Below, in pieces: positions 31,215 through 42,900 of a stretch of 64,000 nt of DNA. Numbering within the stretch: the stretch's first letter is position 1; the number at the start of each line of letters is the position of its first letter. Position numbers and translations under genes: made by a program. The notes beneath the pieces were generated by a model that did not search any database, was not told the origin of the DNA, and saw only the letters and a program-made list of their open reading frames with translations. The stretch comes from Diacronema lutheri (Eukaryota; Haptophyta; Pavlovophyceae; Pavlovales; Pavlovaceae): the NCBI GenBank assembly GCA_019448385.1, contig JAGTXO010000050.1:1-64000 (forward strand). Direction: 5' to 3'.

Positions 31215-33110
31215 TCATTGCGCGGCGGCGAGGAGGCCCAGCTCCGCCTCAGCCAGGCCCTCGAACGCCCAGTCGTCATCGGGCAGCGCCGCCGCGCGCG
31301 TCTGCGCTAGGCGCTCGCGCGCCGCCGCGACCACCGAGACCGACCCGACGAAGAGCGTGACGCGCGCATTCGTTTCGCCACGCGCGAAGGCGCCCGGTCC
31401 GTCGGCAGCGCGCTCGTGCTCGGCCGCCAGCCCGGTCGCACAGTCGACGGCCGCAGCCACCGAGTCAACGATCGTCCACGGCGCGTCGGGCACCTCCGCG
31501 CGCGCGATCACGAGCAGCGCGGCCGGCTCGAACGCCTTTGGGTGCGCGGATGCGACGAGCTGGAGCGACGGCACGGTGACCTCGCCCGCGGCATCAGCCG
31601 CGCCCGCACTTCCTTGGCGCTCAGCTGCTCTCGGCGCGGTGTGGCGCAGCGCAAAGTGGCCGAGCATGCGGAGCAGCACGCGCACGTCCTTGTCGCGGTT
31701 CGCGCCGAATGCGACCGTGAGCGGCGCCGGCCCCCAACCCTCGTCGTCCAGGTGCCGCAGGAGCGCGCCGAGCGCATCCTCGTTGTGAGCGACATCCAGA
31801 AGGCATGAGCGTACATCGCCAAGCCGAACGACCTCAAGGCGGCCAGGCCAGCGCGTCGCGAGCGCGGCGCGTAGCGCGCGGTCGACGGCCGGTTGCGACC
31901 ACGCCGGCACGTCGCGCGCCCACGGCGGCTGCCATGCGGGCGCGGCGGCGTTCGCGTCGGACCGGGGCTGCGGCGACTGGGGCTGTGGGGACTGCGACTG
32001 TGGGGACTGCGACTGTGACTGCGACTGCGCGGCTTGAGAGAGCAGCGCGCGCACGAGCGCAATGGCGAGCGACAAGTTGTGCTGCTGGTGCGCGGGGCGG
32101 AGCCAGTGCGGGAAGAACGCCGTGCCGCTCACCGTCGACGGCTCCGACGCGCGCTGCTCGCGCGCCGCCACGCCGGCGGCGAGCTCAAGCGCCCTGCGCA
32201 TGTCCGGATCGTCAAGCGCGGGAAAAGCGAGGGTCGCGCCGCGCTCCGCCGCCACGCGATGGAGCACGGCCATCACCTCTGCCGGCTGCGGTGCTGCAAA
32301 TGCGGGCACTCGCCGCTTGAGAATGCCCGCTTTCTCCCCGCCAATCAACTCGAGGGTTCCGCCAAGCACGTTGATGTGGTCGAGGCCCACGCGGCAGATG
32401 CCAACGGCGGCGGCGGGCGCCTCCTCGGCGGCGACAGGCGTGGGCCACGTCGATGGCGCTATGACCGCACCGCCTTCGGCTGGCTGCGCTCGTGCGCTCG
32501 CCGCACGCCCGCCGTCCGGGAGCGCGCTCGGCTCGAGCATAGAGCGCGGGAGCCGGTCGGCGACCACGTGGTTCGTGCAATCCCAACGGCCGCCCATGCC
32601 GGTCTCGAGGACGAGCCAGCGCACGCGCGCGGCCCTGAAGACAACGAGCGCGAGCGCGCTCAGCTTCTCAAACGGCGTCAGCCCGGCGCCAACGACCAGC
32701 TGGTCGCCGCCCGCGCCATCTGTGCCCGCGTTCGGCGCGAGCTCAAGCTCGGCCGCGCGCAGCTCGCGCACGCCCGCGACGGTCTGCTCGCGCGTGGCGA
32801 GACGACCGTCGATTCGGATGCGCTCGCGCCAGCAGTGCACGTGCGGCGAGGTGAAGAGCCCGACCGGCCCGGCGCCCGCGCCGCGCAGCAGCTCGTCGCA
32901 CAGGGCGGTCGTGGTGCCCTTGCCGTTTGTGCCCGCGACGTGCAGCACGCCGATGCAGCCCGGCAGCCGGTCCGGACGGCCGAGCGCGTCGAGCAGGCGA
33001 TCAAAGCGCCGCCAATAGTCCGCCGGGCGCAAGTCCGGCGCGGAGGCGAGCTTGGCGTTGCTAAAGACGTAGCGCACCGCCCCTGCATACTCCATCGACG
33101 GCCCTTCCAT
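31215..33110 (-). CDS. Folylpolyglutamate synthase / dihydrofolate synthase
   Basis: Adds glutamates to folates (Mur-ligase fold), keeping them in the cell and making them better cofactors. Single exon, 631 residues. The P-loop is HVAGTNGKGTTTALC (about residue 60), followed by FTSPHVHCWRERI, LETGMGGRWDCTN, GLDHINVLGGTLELIGGEKA with AGILKRRVP, the HNLSLAI helix, and LLDVAHNEDALGAL where most family members have D-G-A-H-N-P. A Gln/Ser/Pro repeat (QSQSQSPQSQSPQ) is inserted before the C-terminal domain. An alternative start is Met6 (MEYAGAVRYVF). No organelle targeting is evident. The lysine-carrying GGEKAGILK and the GKG triad indicate an active enzyme. Confidence 0.92.
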   Translation of the reverse strand: MEGPSMEYAGAVRYVFSNAKLASAPDLRPADYWRRFDRLLDALGRPDRLPGCIGVLHVAGTNGKGTTTALCDELLRGAGAGPVGLFTSPHVHCWRERIRIDGRLATREQTVAGVRELRAAELELAPNAGTDGAGGDQLVVGAGLTPFEKLSALALVVFRAARVRWLVLETGMGGRWDCTNHVVADRLPRSMLEPSALPDGGRAASARAQPAEGGAVIAPSTWPTPVAAEEAPAAAVGICRVGLDHINVLGGTLELIGGEKAGILKRRVPAFAAPQPAEVMAVLHRVAAERGATLAFPALDDPDMRRALELAAGVAAREQRASEPSTVSGTAFFPHWLRPAHQQHNLSLAIALVRALLSQAAQSQSQSQSPQSQSPQPQSPQPRSDANAAAPAWQPPWARDVPAWSQPAVDRALRAALATRWPGRLEVVRLGDVRSCLLDVAHNEDALGALLRHLDDEGWGPAPLTVAFGANRDKDVRVLLRMLGHFALRHTAPRAAERQGSAGAADAAGEVTVPSLQLVASAHPKAFEPAALLVIARAEVPDAPWTIVDSVAAAVDCATGLAAEHERAADGPGAFARGETNARVTLFVGSVSVVAAARERLAQTRAAALPDDDWAFEGLAEAELGLLAAAQ

Positions 33111-33699
33111 GGCGGCGCGGCGGAAATGTCACGCTACCGTCGCGCGCCTCGCGCAGCTCAACGGCGCGCGCGCCGTCGATGGGCCCTTCCGCCACGAGCT
33201 TCGAGCGCGACGCGCTGAGCGAATGGCAACGGCTCGTGGCCGTTCATGCATGGCGGCAAGCCAGGCTCGAGCTCGTCGGGCCGGAGGCCGGCGCACGAAA
33301 CGCCGAGCGGCCTATGCGTGTCGACTTGAAGTCAGCATTGGCATCCGTGGACCCAAGTCGGCGTGTCCGCTGTCCCTCGCGCGCTGTGGCGAGTGTTTGC
33401 CGTGCGAGGCTGGCGCGAGGCGTGGCACCTCCCGAGGAGTGGCGAGGATGCTCGAACGATGCGCGTTGCGGAGTCCGTTGTGGTGCGCACAGAGGGGTAG
33501 GGTCAAGTCATGTCATGGTCGGCCGCGCGTGAGCGTCGAGCCGGGCGCCGTTTGGCGGGTGCGCACGGCCTCGGCGAGGAGAGCGACGCAGGGAGGCGAG
33601 GGGAAGCGCAGCAGCTGCGGGCCTACGCGCCAGAGCGCGCGCATCCCGTCCCGCCAAACGGCGCGAGCAGAGCGAGCCGCGAAAGGCCAGCCGCAGGCT
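33111..33699. other. Intergenic, no feature seen
   Basis: Between the FolC start and the 3' end of the LOV kinase gene, both on the minus strand. Contains the FolC promoter by position. No motif, RNA or conserved ORF was recognised. Confidence 0.5.
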
Positions 33700-36600
33700 T
33701 CATGCGCCCATCTCGGCGTGCGCGGCACGACGCCAGCGGTGCACCTCAATGAGGAGGGCGCCGAGCTCGTTCGCGTCGATCTCGACCTGTGCGTGCGTTC
33801 GGGGGCGCGGTCGGTGCGTCGCGTGTGGGGGCGCCGGAGGCGAGCGCGCGCCGCGCGCGTCGGGCGCGAGGCCAACGCGCGGCGCGCGTGCGACGGCACG
33901 CGAGGCGAGGCAGCCGCGCGCGCGCCGCGCGCCCTCGGATGCGCCGGCCGCGCGCGCGGCACCTGCACGCCGAGGAAATAATCGGCGCGCCCATCGATCT
34001 CGATGCACGGGTGCATCGAGAGAAGGTTCCAAAATGGGCGGCCGAGGCGAGTTACGTTGAGCAGGTGCACGCGGCACGGCTCGCGCGCGGCGATCGACCA
34101 CTTGAGGAGCATGATCGCGCTCGGGTCGGTCAGGTTCGACTGGAGAAAGCGGCAGTTGTGCCCGAGACAGTCGTCCGAGTTGTAGTGCGTCAGCGCCTGC
34201 TCGGCGCACGACGCGGCGGGCGGGCGGGCGGGCGACGCGCGCGGCGCGCAGCGGCGAGCGCCGCGACGTGAGCGCTGGCGTGAGCGGCGGTAACGGCGCG
34301 TCGAGCTCGCGACGCGAGGCGCGCGCCGGCGCGACGAGGCGTGCGCGCACGGCAAAGCCCGGGTTGATGTAGACGAGGGGCTGGTCTCTTGAGCACATCT
34401 CCGAGATGACGACCGCGTACCCGTCAGAGTCGACGCACGTGCGCAGCAGCAGCTGCTCGGTGGTCGGCGGCGGCTTGTCGAGCAGCGACGCCCGCCCAGC
34501 GGCCCCGCGCGCGGTGCTCGACGGCGTGCCCGCCGGCGAGTGCGGCGCGGTCAAGCTCGCGGCCGCCGCGGACGGGCTCACGGGCGGATCGGCCGCGTGC
34601 TCGGGCGCGGTGGCGGAGGGCCACGGCCGGTTGCGCGCGTCGACGAGCCGGTCGCGCACCGATTGGGGCAGAATACCCATGTGGCGCGGCACGCCCATCA
34701 GCGATGGCTGCAGGTCGTGGTACGCGCCGCGGTTGGCGATCGCGGCCTCGCGCGCGAACGCCGGCCCGGGCGCGTCGCGCTCCTCGCCAAATACGGTGAG
34801 GGCGGCGCGCGGCACGAGCGCCTCGGCGGCGGCGGCGCGCGCGGCGACCGCGACGGGCCCGCTCCCGAACGCCGCGTCGGCCGCGCGCGCGTTCTCGTCG
34901 GCGAGGAGATCGGCGGGCATGTACGACATGTCGAGCAGAGCCATCGCGTACATCCGGCCGTCCTCGAGCTTGGCGAGCAACGCCGCGTCGCGCCGCGCGG
35001 CCTCGAGCAGGCTCGCCGCGTGGCGCGACGCGTCGCCGTCGTCCTCCGCCTCGGCGGCGACCGCCTCGGCGGCGATGGCGGCGGAGTAGAGAGCGCGCGC
35101 GCGCCAGAGCGCAACGAGCGTCGGGACGGGTTTGACGGGCGCGAGCGCGAGGAGCGCGATGAACGTCTTGTCGTTCTTGCGCTTGTACGCGATGAGCACG
35201 CGCCGCGGCTCGGTGTCGCGCAGCGCGCTGACGAGCTGGTCGGAAGAGCCGCGCGACGTGACCGCACCCTCGAGGATCTTGACGCCGGCGGGAGACGCGC
35301 ACAGCTCAGCGGCGGAGTAGCCGGACGACTGGCAGAAGGAAGCGTTCACGAAGAGGTAGCGCGCGGGCAGCTCGGCCGCGTCGACGAGCGCGAGGCCGTC
35401 GCCGCACGCGGCGGCGATCAGCTCGACGGCCACGTCGACGCCGAGCGGCGGCGCGGACGGTGCCTTGCGGATCGCCTCGAGCGCACCGGCGGTCGCCGAG
35501 CCGACGCCGTCGCGCGCGCGCAGCGCCGTCATGCGCTCCTTGGTCACCTGCGCGCGCAGCGCCGCCTCGTCGTAAAAGGTCTGGTGGCGCACGATCTTGC
35601 CGTCGCGGATGCCGTCGATCGAGACGCCCGAGCACTTGACGCGCGCCTGCGTCGGCGCGAGCACAAGGAGCGTGCCGTCGTAGTCGGTCGCGCGGTACTC
35701 GCCGAGGTGGGTCCCCTCCCACGTCCAGTGCGTGAGCGCCTGCGCGCCATTGTCGGAGATCTCGACGCTCTCGATCGTCCGGAGCATGTCCGGGAAGGCG
35801 GTGATGAAACGGTCGCGCCGTTTCATGTACGCGGCGAAGCCCTGCCCGTCCGCCCCTGCCACAACCGCGGCCGTGCGCGAGACTGCGAGCGACGCCTTGG
35901 TCGCCGACTCCTCAAAGTCGAGGCTCCTGTCGAGGACCTGAGCGAAGAGCGCGCGCGCGGGTCGTGCAGCGCAACGTCCCAGAGGGGGGGCCGGGGCGGG
36001 GCGGGCGGAAGGTGGCGAGGGGCGGAGGGGGCGCGGCGTCCCAGAGAGGGGGGGCCGGGGCGGGGCGGGCGGAAGGTGGCGAGGGGCGGAGGGGGCGCAA
36101 CGTACGCGCGCGGCCGACACGGCGCGCGCGATCGGCGGTCAGCCGGACGAGCGGTGGCTCGAGCGGCACGCGCACGGTCGACGCGTGCTCCCGCCCTGCG
36201 CCCCCTTCCCGCGCACCTTTGCGAGCTCCAATTCGCTCAGCCGCTCGTCATAGGCCCAGCGATACCTCCTGTGCACGAGCGCCTTCGCCACTTCGATGCC
36301 CGTACGGTCGGTGACGAGGGCGATCACGCACGCGCGCGGCGCGGCGAGCGGCACCGAGCCCATCGAGCCCAGCTTGCCGCCCGCCGAGTTGTCGGCCGAG
36401 TGGCGCGAGACGCGGCTCGTGGTCGGCAGGGCCTCGCCATCGTCGGGCGGGTCGAGCTGCACGACCTCGAGCCGGAGGCGCGCGACGTGCATCGCGTTGC
36501 CCTCGGCAAGGAGCTGCTCGGCAATCGCCGCATCGTCCGCACTCACGTCGTGCGTGACCTCGCCGCCCGCCATCTCCGACTCGGTGGGGCGCGGCATGGA

Positions 36601-38466
36601 GCGCGGCCACAATCGGACAGTCACCTCCGCCGACTCGGCGCCCGCCTCCGCGTCGTCCGCGCTGCGGTGCGCCGCGTCGGTCACGGTGGCGAGCGCGTCC
36701 TTGAGCGCCGCGCGGTCGCGCGCGTCGACGAGATCCACCTCGTTGAGCGCACGTCCGACGATGAACTCGCCGGCCTCGTCCTGCTCGTCGGCGTGCCGCT
36801 GCCTGCGCCGGACGCGGAGCAGCCGCGCGAGCCGTTTCGAGATGCCGACGATGGTGCCGGCGAGGTTCACCTCGAGCGAGAGGCCGTCGAGCGCGGTATG
36901 CGCCTTAAGGAGCTGTCCGGCCGCGCCGGCGCCGCCCGTGCGCTCGAAGGGGCGGAAGCCCTTCTCGAGCTGCGCGAGCCCCTGCTTTGGGTCGGCGCCC
37001 TGCGCGGCCGTGTACTGCGCGTCGGAACCGTCCGAGTCGAGCGTGTCGGTCGCGCCCGGCACGTGCGGCGCATGCAGCTCCTTGCGGTCGAGGGCGGCCC
37101 AGTCAATCGACGCGAAGAAGGGGTGCGCCTTGAGCTTGTCGAGGCCGCCCGAGTTCGAGCCAAGCCGGATGGCCGGGTCTGGAGCCGAGCAGCGCGGACA
37201 GTGAGGCACAGTGGTAGGGGGGGGGGGGGGGGGGCGTAACGGTCGCATGAGCGTGCGCATCGGACGTGCGCGCGAGGAGAGGGGCGTCTGGGCGCGCACC
37301 GAGGTGGAGGAGGTTGCGCAGGAGAGAGGTGAGCTCGGGCGAGAGCCACGACGGGATCTGGTACGAGCCACTCGTGATCTTTCGAACGAGCATCGCGAGA
37401 GCATCGTCTGAAAATGGTGGCGCCCCGACCGCCATCTCGTAGAGCACGCAGCCGAGCGTCCACCAGTCGACCGCGCGCCCATACGGCCGGCCGGAGAGCG
37501 CCTCGGGCGCCATGTAGCTTGGCGTGCCGCAGACGGTGCGCGTACGCAGGTCCTCGTCCTTGAATTCCTTTGGGTCGCCGAGCCGCTTGGAAAGGCCAAA
37601 GTCAGTGAGAAGCAAATGGCCGTCAAGCGACACCATCACGTTCTCCGGTTTCAAATCGCGGTAGACGATGCCCTGCTCGTGGCAGTGCGCGAGCGCAAGC
37701 ACGAGCTCGGCTCCGTACACGCGAACCCAATCCTCGGGCAGGCGGCGCCTGTGCCCGCGCAACGCCGCGAGAGCGCGGTTCAGCCATGCGCACGGCGGAG
37801 TGGCGGCGTGAAAGACGCGCGGGACCGGCCACACACGCGCGCATGGCGCCAGTCGGCAGCGCGGCGGACGCGCGGCGCTCGCTCCTCGCGCCCGCGCGCC
37901 GCGCGCATCGAGCGGCGCCTCGCCTTTTGTCAATGAGGGCGAAGAGGTCGCCCCCGCCCGCATAGTCGAGGACCATGTACAGGTTGACCGGATCCTGGAA
38001 GGAGCAATGGAGCGAAACGACGTACGGGTTGTTCATCGTCTGCAGCAGCTCGTTCTCCGCGATGGCTTGCGCGATCGAGTTGTGCCCCTGCGAGGCACGC
38101 GAGCCGCGCGTCGAGCACACATGCGCCCGCGGCAGCCCGGCGCACGTGAGCGATGGGACGGCGGAGCGCCGCGCTCGCGAGCACACGATGCTCGCCGTAT
38201 CCACAAAGCCGACGATGCGGTTTGCGCGTGACGCCGCAATCGCCGACCACGCCCGGCCCGTCGGCGCGCGCGCCGGGCGCGCTCACCTTGTGCACAATGT
38301 TGGTCTTGTCGACGCACTTCATCGCGTAGATGCGGCCGTCGAGCTTCGAGCGGACCATGAGGACGCGGCCATACGCACCCGTGCCGCAGACCGAGAGCAC
38401 CTCGTACGAGTCCGCCGAGATGTGCTCCACCGAGCCCTGCCGGACCTTCTCGCCGGCGAGTGCCAT
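33700..38466 (-). CDS. AGC kinase - SnoaL-like - PAS - LOV photoreceptor
   Basis: Minus-strand gene, all junctions frame-exact. Exons 38466-38287, 38087-37924, 37748-37300, 37178-36217, 35937-34351, 34196-33963 and 33786-33700; 1,220 residues; intron 2 is GC-AG. The kinase (residues 20-330) has P-loop GTGAYGRV, Lys50 in YAMKCVDK, YRDLKPEN near 145, DFGLSKRL, CGTPSYMAPEAL, and the AGC end LDPAIRLGSNSGG with HPFF. A SnoaL/NTF2-like fold follows at about 600-730 (AFPDMLRTIESV, WTWEGTHLGEYRA, DGIRDGKIVRH). A PAS fold lacking the flavin Cys lies at about 765-860 (LFVNASFCQSSGYSAAEL). The C-terminal LOV domain has LVYINPGFA, GHNCRFLQS with photoactive Cys1129, HLLNVTRLGRPFWNLLS and YFLGVQVEID. It is predicted to sense blue light through a flavin-Cys adduct and regulate Ser/Thr phosphorylation. 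The order is the reverse of phototropin (LOV-LOV-kinase). Confidence 0.92.
35976..36099. repeat. 62-bp direct tandem duplication in intron 4 of the LOV kinase gene
   Basis: Two near-identical 62-bp units starting GTCCCAGAG and rich in GGGGCGGGGC, wholly inside the 35938-36216 intron. Confidence 0.85.
37217..37234. repeat. G homopolymer (18)
   Basis: Reads as C18 on the coding strand of the LOV kinase gene, inside intron 3 (37179-37299), upstream of its acceptor. Confidence 0.9.
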
Positions 38467-38938
38467 CCCCCTTCGCCCTTCCCACCGAGGCCCTGACTGT
38501 AATCAACTCCGGCTGCCGGGATATTTAGCAACGTGTAACAGACATGCAGGCGGACGCAGGGCCCCCGAGCTTCGTCGTTCGCTTCAAGTGCTCGGCGCCG
38601 CGCCCGCGCTCGGTGCCGCGTGCGTGCGCATGCGCCGCGCGGCACGGGTGCGCCACACAGAGCGGTGCGTCGCCGAGCGCGCACGTGAGCGCGCACACGC
38701 ACCTGAGTCCTGACGGGCGGTGACGGCCTGAGGGCTGACGAAACGGTGCTTCCTTTGCCTACGACTCATGCGCTCCGGCAAGCGCACCAATCATTCCCGC
38801 TGCATTCTGTACTTTGTATCTCACTGACCATATCATTCTCACTCCAAATGATAGAAACCGCAAGCAGAATAATGTAATTCCAGGGGAAGGTTCGTAGCAT
38901 CCGGCGTGCCGGCTGGCGGCGACGCTGAGCGCGCGTGA
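38467..38938. promoter_or_regulatory. Divergent intergenic region
   Basis: Lies between the start of the LOV kinase gene (minus) and the hypothetical gene at 38939 (plus); it must contain the kinase promoter. It is locally less GC-rich near 38740-38890. No TATA box or named operator was recognised. Confidence 0.35.
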
Positions 38939-39600
38939 ATGGCGGGTGAGGTGCTCGATGCGCCGGCCGCGTTTGAGACGGCCGTCACGCTTGACGTGGC
39001 GCGCGCGCGCGCCGGGCTCGGGCTGCTGCGCCAGGGCGCGCCGGCGGGCGCGGCGAGCATCGTGTCGGCACTGCAGCCGGCGCAACGCCGCGCGTGGCTT
39101 GCGTTCATGGCTGCGCTGGAAGGCTCTGGAAGGCGCGGGCGGCGTGTCTCGCGACCGCGCGCAGGTCGTCGCGCTCTACGGCTCGATGGTCGCCAAGATG
39201 GGCTGCGCGGACACGCGGACCAACTTGTCGGGCCAGCCGTGCGCGCCCCGCTCGGCTGGCGAGCGAGCTGAATCGCGCGCTGCTGCCGCAACCACAGCGC
39301 AACTGCTGCCCGCGTGGCGCCTCGAGCCCACGCAGCGCACCGGCTGCGCGGAGCGCGCCTACGCTCGTCTCCGCGCTCAACCTGACAAGCGGCGGCCACA
39401 ATCGCCTACATGCACAGGCCATTCGCGAGCGTGCACGGCCGATCGGACCGTGCTCGAGCCCGCCGCCTTGCGCGCGCTGCTCATGCTCGACTTTTCCCGT
39501 CAACGACGCGCAACCGAAGCACGACGTCATGGCCGCGTTGGGCGAGCACGGCACTTTGCGCTGCTACTGCATCGCAAATGCACCTTGCCTTTTTTTCCCA
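38939..39600 (+). pseudogene. Hypothetical gene disrupted by a 10-bp duplication
   Basis: ATG at 38939 begins a clean protein-like frame (MAGEVLDAPAAFETAVTLDV, LRQGAPAGAASIVSALQPAQ, RRAWLAFMAALE). It breaks at a tandem duplication of CTGGAAGGCT/CTGGAAGGCG (39116-39135). One frame over, the peptide resumes with GAGGVSRDRAQVVALYGSMV and AKMGCADTRTNLSGQP. Later pieces (LVSALNLTSGGHNRLHAQAI, VNDAQPKHDVMAALGEHGTL) need further frame changes not explained by introns. Either a recently broken host gene or assembly error. No family recognised. Confidence 0.4.
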
Positions 39601-39715
39601 CCCCCTCTTTTCTTTTCTTTTTTGTTTTGATGCCGTGCGGCCTTCGCGTGCTCGCGATCATGGACGGGCCGCGCGGTGCATCGAGCTGGCACATCGCACC
39701 GGTGCATTTGCGATG
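39570..39715. repeat. Perfect 15-bp inverted repeat pair
   Basis: CATCGCAAATGCACC at 39570-39584 and its exact complement at 39701-39715, enclosing a T-rich 116-bp segment. Could be a small MITE or an RNA hairpin at the end of the preceding gene. Confidence 0.6.
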
Positions 39716-39964
39716 GCCAAGCCCTCCCCGGCTCCCCCTCTCGGCTCGCCCCCACCAGACCTTCTCTCATGAAATGAATTTTCGGTTTTTGAAATATTTC
39801 GAACAGCCGTGTTCGCCGCGCCGGCCATCGGATCCGCGTGCGCGCGGCGGCTCGGCTGTCGGCCACCTCAAGGCGCGCCAGCGGGCGCGCGGGCACGTCC
39901 GCGCGTGGGTCAGGCGGCCTTGCGCGCAAGCACTCGCCAGCCGAGACGCGCCTGTGGGCGGGCC

Positions 39965-42900
39965 ATGCGCCGGCCCGCGAGCACGAGCGGCGCAACGCGC
40001 TCGCTCTCCGGGCTGCTCGGCCAGGCCGAGCGTGAGGCAGCGGACGCCGAGGCCGAGGCCGTGGCCTCACGGGCGCGATTGCTCACGCTGGCTGCGCCCG
40101 AGCTGCCGTCGCTCTGGCTGCCGCCGCCGACGCGTGGCCGCTCGGCCAAGCCGCCCTTGTCCATGGAGGGCGCGCGAAGGCGCGTGATGCTGCGCGGCGA
40201 GACGCGCGGCTCAGAAGGTGAGCGCTACGCACGCGACGACGATGCGATGCTCGCGGCGATGCTCGCGAGCGACGCGTCGGCGCGCGCGCGCGGAGCGACG
40301 CCAGCCGAGCCGTGCTCGGGCGTCGACTTTGAGGAGGTGGAGAACGAGCTCACGCCGCAGCGCGTGCGCGACGAGGCGCGCATGCCCGCGCTCATGCTCG
40401 CGCTCGCGCTCACGCTCGCGCTGTGCGTCGCGTGCATCGCGGCCGCGCTCGACGCGTCGCTCTCGCTGATTGCCGAGGAGAAGCTGCGGCGCGTGCTCGC
40501 GCTACAGGACGGCGGCGCGCGCGCATGGCGGCCCTTCGTTGCCCTCGCTGGCGTGAACTGCTGCTTTGTCGGTTTCGCGGCCCTGTGCGTGAATTACGTC
40601 GAGCCGTGTGCGAAAGGGTCGGGCATTCCGGAGATCAAGGCGTATCTGAACGGCCGCCGCGTGCCGCGCGTGTTGCATTGGCGTACGGTCGTCGCCAAGG
40701 TGCTCGGCGTGCTCGGCTCCGTGGGTGGGCAGCTGCCGGCCGGCAAAGAAGGCCCACTTATCCACGCGGGTGCCGGCCTCGGCGCGACGCTGTGCGCGGC
40801 GCTCGCGAGAACGCTGCACGCGTCGCGCAGCGTGGGCGCGCTCACCACGCCCTCCGCCGTGCGCGACCTGGTCTCGATCGGCTGCGCGTGCGGCGTGGCG
40901 GGCGCCTTTGCTGCACCGATCGGCGGCGTGCTCTTCGTGCTCGAGGAGGCGGCCTCTCCGCAGTTCTGGCACACCAGTCTGACCTCGCTCACGTGCGCCG
41001 CCGCGCCGCCAACGCGCCGGCTCGTCGCCGTCCGCCGCGCCGCCGAACGCCGCGCGCCCCGTCGCCGCGCGCGCGCGCGCCCGCCGCGCCGCCGTGCGAC
41101 CCCGCAGGTTCCTCGCCGCATCGGCTGCCGCTCTCGCGGTCTCTGCGCTTTCGTCGCTGCGGACGCCGCACGCGGGGCAGATGGCGCAGGCGGCGCTCGT
41201 GCACTTTGGCGCCTTTGAGGGCGCGAGCCGGCCCGAGTGGTACGACCGCGAGAGGCCATGGCGGATGGCAGAGCTTCCATCGCTCTGCGCGCTCGGCGTC
41301 GCGTGCGGGCTGGGCGGCGCGGGCTTTATTGCGCTCAACGTGCGCCTGACGCGCTGGCGCAGGCGGCACGTCACCTCGCGCCGCGCGCGGCTGCTCGAAG
41401 CGCTGCTTGCCTCGCTGCTCACCACGACGTGCATCTTCTGGGCGCCGCTCATCGCGCCATGCCGGCCAACGGCCGGCCTCCCCTTCGCGCTTCTGCCGGA
41501 TTCGCCGATGCTCGCCGGCCCCCACTGCGACGCGCGCGCGCACGGCGGCGAGGAGGACGCGACGCCCGCGCACGTGAGCGTGCTCGCGTCGCTGCTGCTC
41601 CACCCGCTCGACCACGGCGTGCGCATCCTCTTCCACACGACGGGAGCGCTGCCCGCCGCTGAGCTCTTCGGCTGTGCGCTTCTCCTCTTATGGCTCGCAT
41701 GCTGCGCATACGGACTTTCCGTCCCGTCGGGCATCTTCGTGCCGACGAGTGCGCGCTCGCTCGCGCGCGCGCCGGGCGCCCACCTCTCACGCCTCTCGCG
41801 CCTGTCACGCTCGCCGACCGCGCTCATCCGCCCGCCCCGCCCCGCCCCACCCTCCGGCGCGCATGGCTGCGCGCGCACGCACCCCTCCCAGTCGCGATCG
41901 GTGCGTGCCTCGGCCGCGCGGCGGGCGAGCTGATTGTGCTCGTCATGCCGCGCGGCGCGGGCGTGGACGTTGGAGGGATGGCGCTTGTCGGTTCTGCCGC
42001 CTTCCTCGCGGGCGTCACGCGCGTCACGCTCTCCGCCGCGGTGATCGTCGTCGAGACGACGGCCAACGTGACATACGCGCCGCCCGTTGCGATCGCCGTT
42101 TTGCTCGCAAAGGCCGTCGGCGACTGCTTCGGACCCGGCCTGTACGACGCGCACCTCGAGCTGCAGCGCATCGCATTCCTGCACGATGCGCTCCCCGACA
42201 GCGTGCGCCACCTGCGCGCGGGCGACGTTGCGAGCTCGCCCGCGGTGTGCGTGTCCGAGGTCTCGTCGGCGCGCGCGCTCATTCTCCTCCTGCGCGGTTG
42301 CTCGCACAATGGCTTCCCCGTCACGTACACGCACGGCCCGGGCCGTGAGCGCAAATTCTCGGGCATGATCACCCGGCAGCAGCTGCTCGTCCTGCTCAAG
42401 CACAGGGCCTTTGTTCCCGAGCTCGCAGCCGGTGCGCCGGCCGCGCCATCCGTCTGCGCGGCGCCGCGCGCCTCGGCCGCCTCGTCCGCGGGCAACGGCG
42501 ACGGCGGCTCTGTCGACGCGGCTGCCGGGCGGGAGGCCGCATCGCCGCCGTTCGATCCCTCGCCGCGCGCGGCGGGCGGCGCGAGCTCGCTCCACGATGG
42601 CTTCCTCTGCTCGAGCGGACACGCAGACGGGCGTGCCGAAATTGCCGAAGGGCAGCAGATCGCGCGAGCGGAGACCGTGGGCATCGAGCTGGCGCGCGCC
42701 ATGCCGCGCCAGGCCTCGGCGGCCCGCGCCAACGGTGGCGAGCTGCTGCACAGCTCGGCGCCTGCACGCGCAGGGACGTCGCCCCCGGGCTCGCCAAGCA
42801 CTGCAGCGCAGGCCGAACCGAACGACGCCTCGCCGGCTGCGTCGTGCGGGCCGGGTGGCGACGCGCCGCTGAGCCGAGCGCCGTCGGCACCTCGTCTGAC

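Noticed and set aside
33109-33981. Plus-strand 290-codon frame between FolC and the LOV kinase
   Set aside because: Antisense to the last LOV exons and without motifs; composition is that of a shadow.
38839-39554. Minus-strand frames opposite the hypothetical gene at 38939
   Set aside because: Less protein-like than the plus-strand reading, which has an ATG start and balanced composition.
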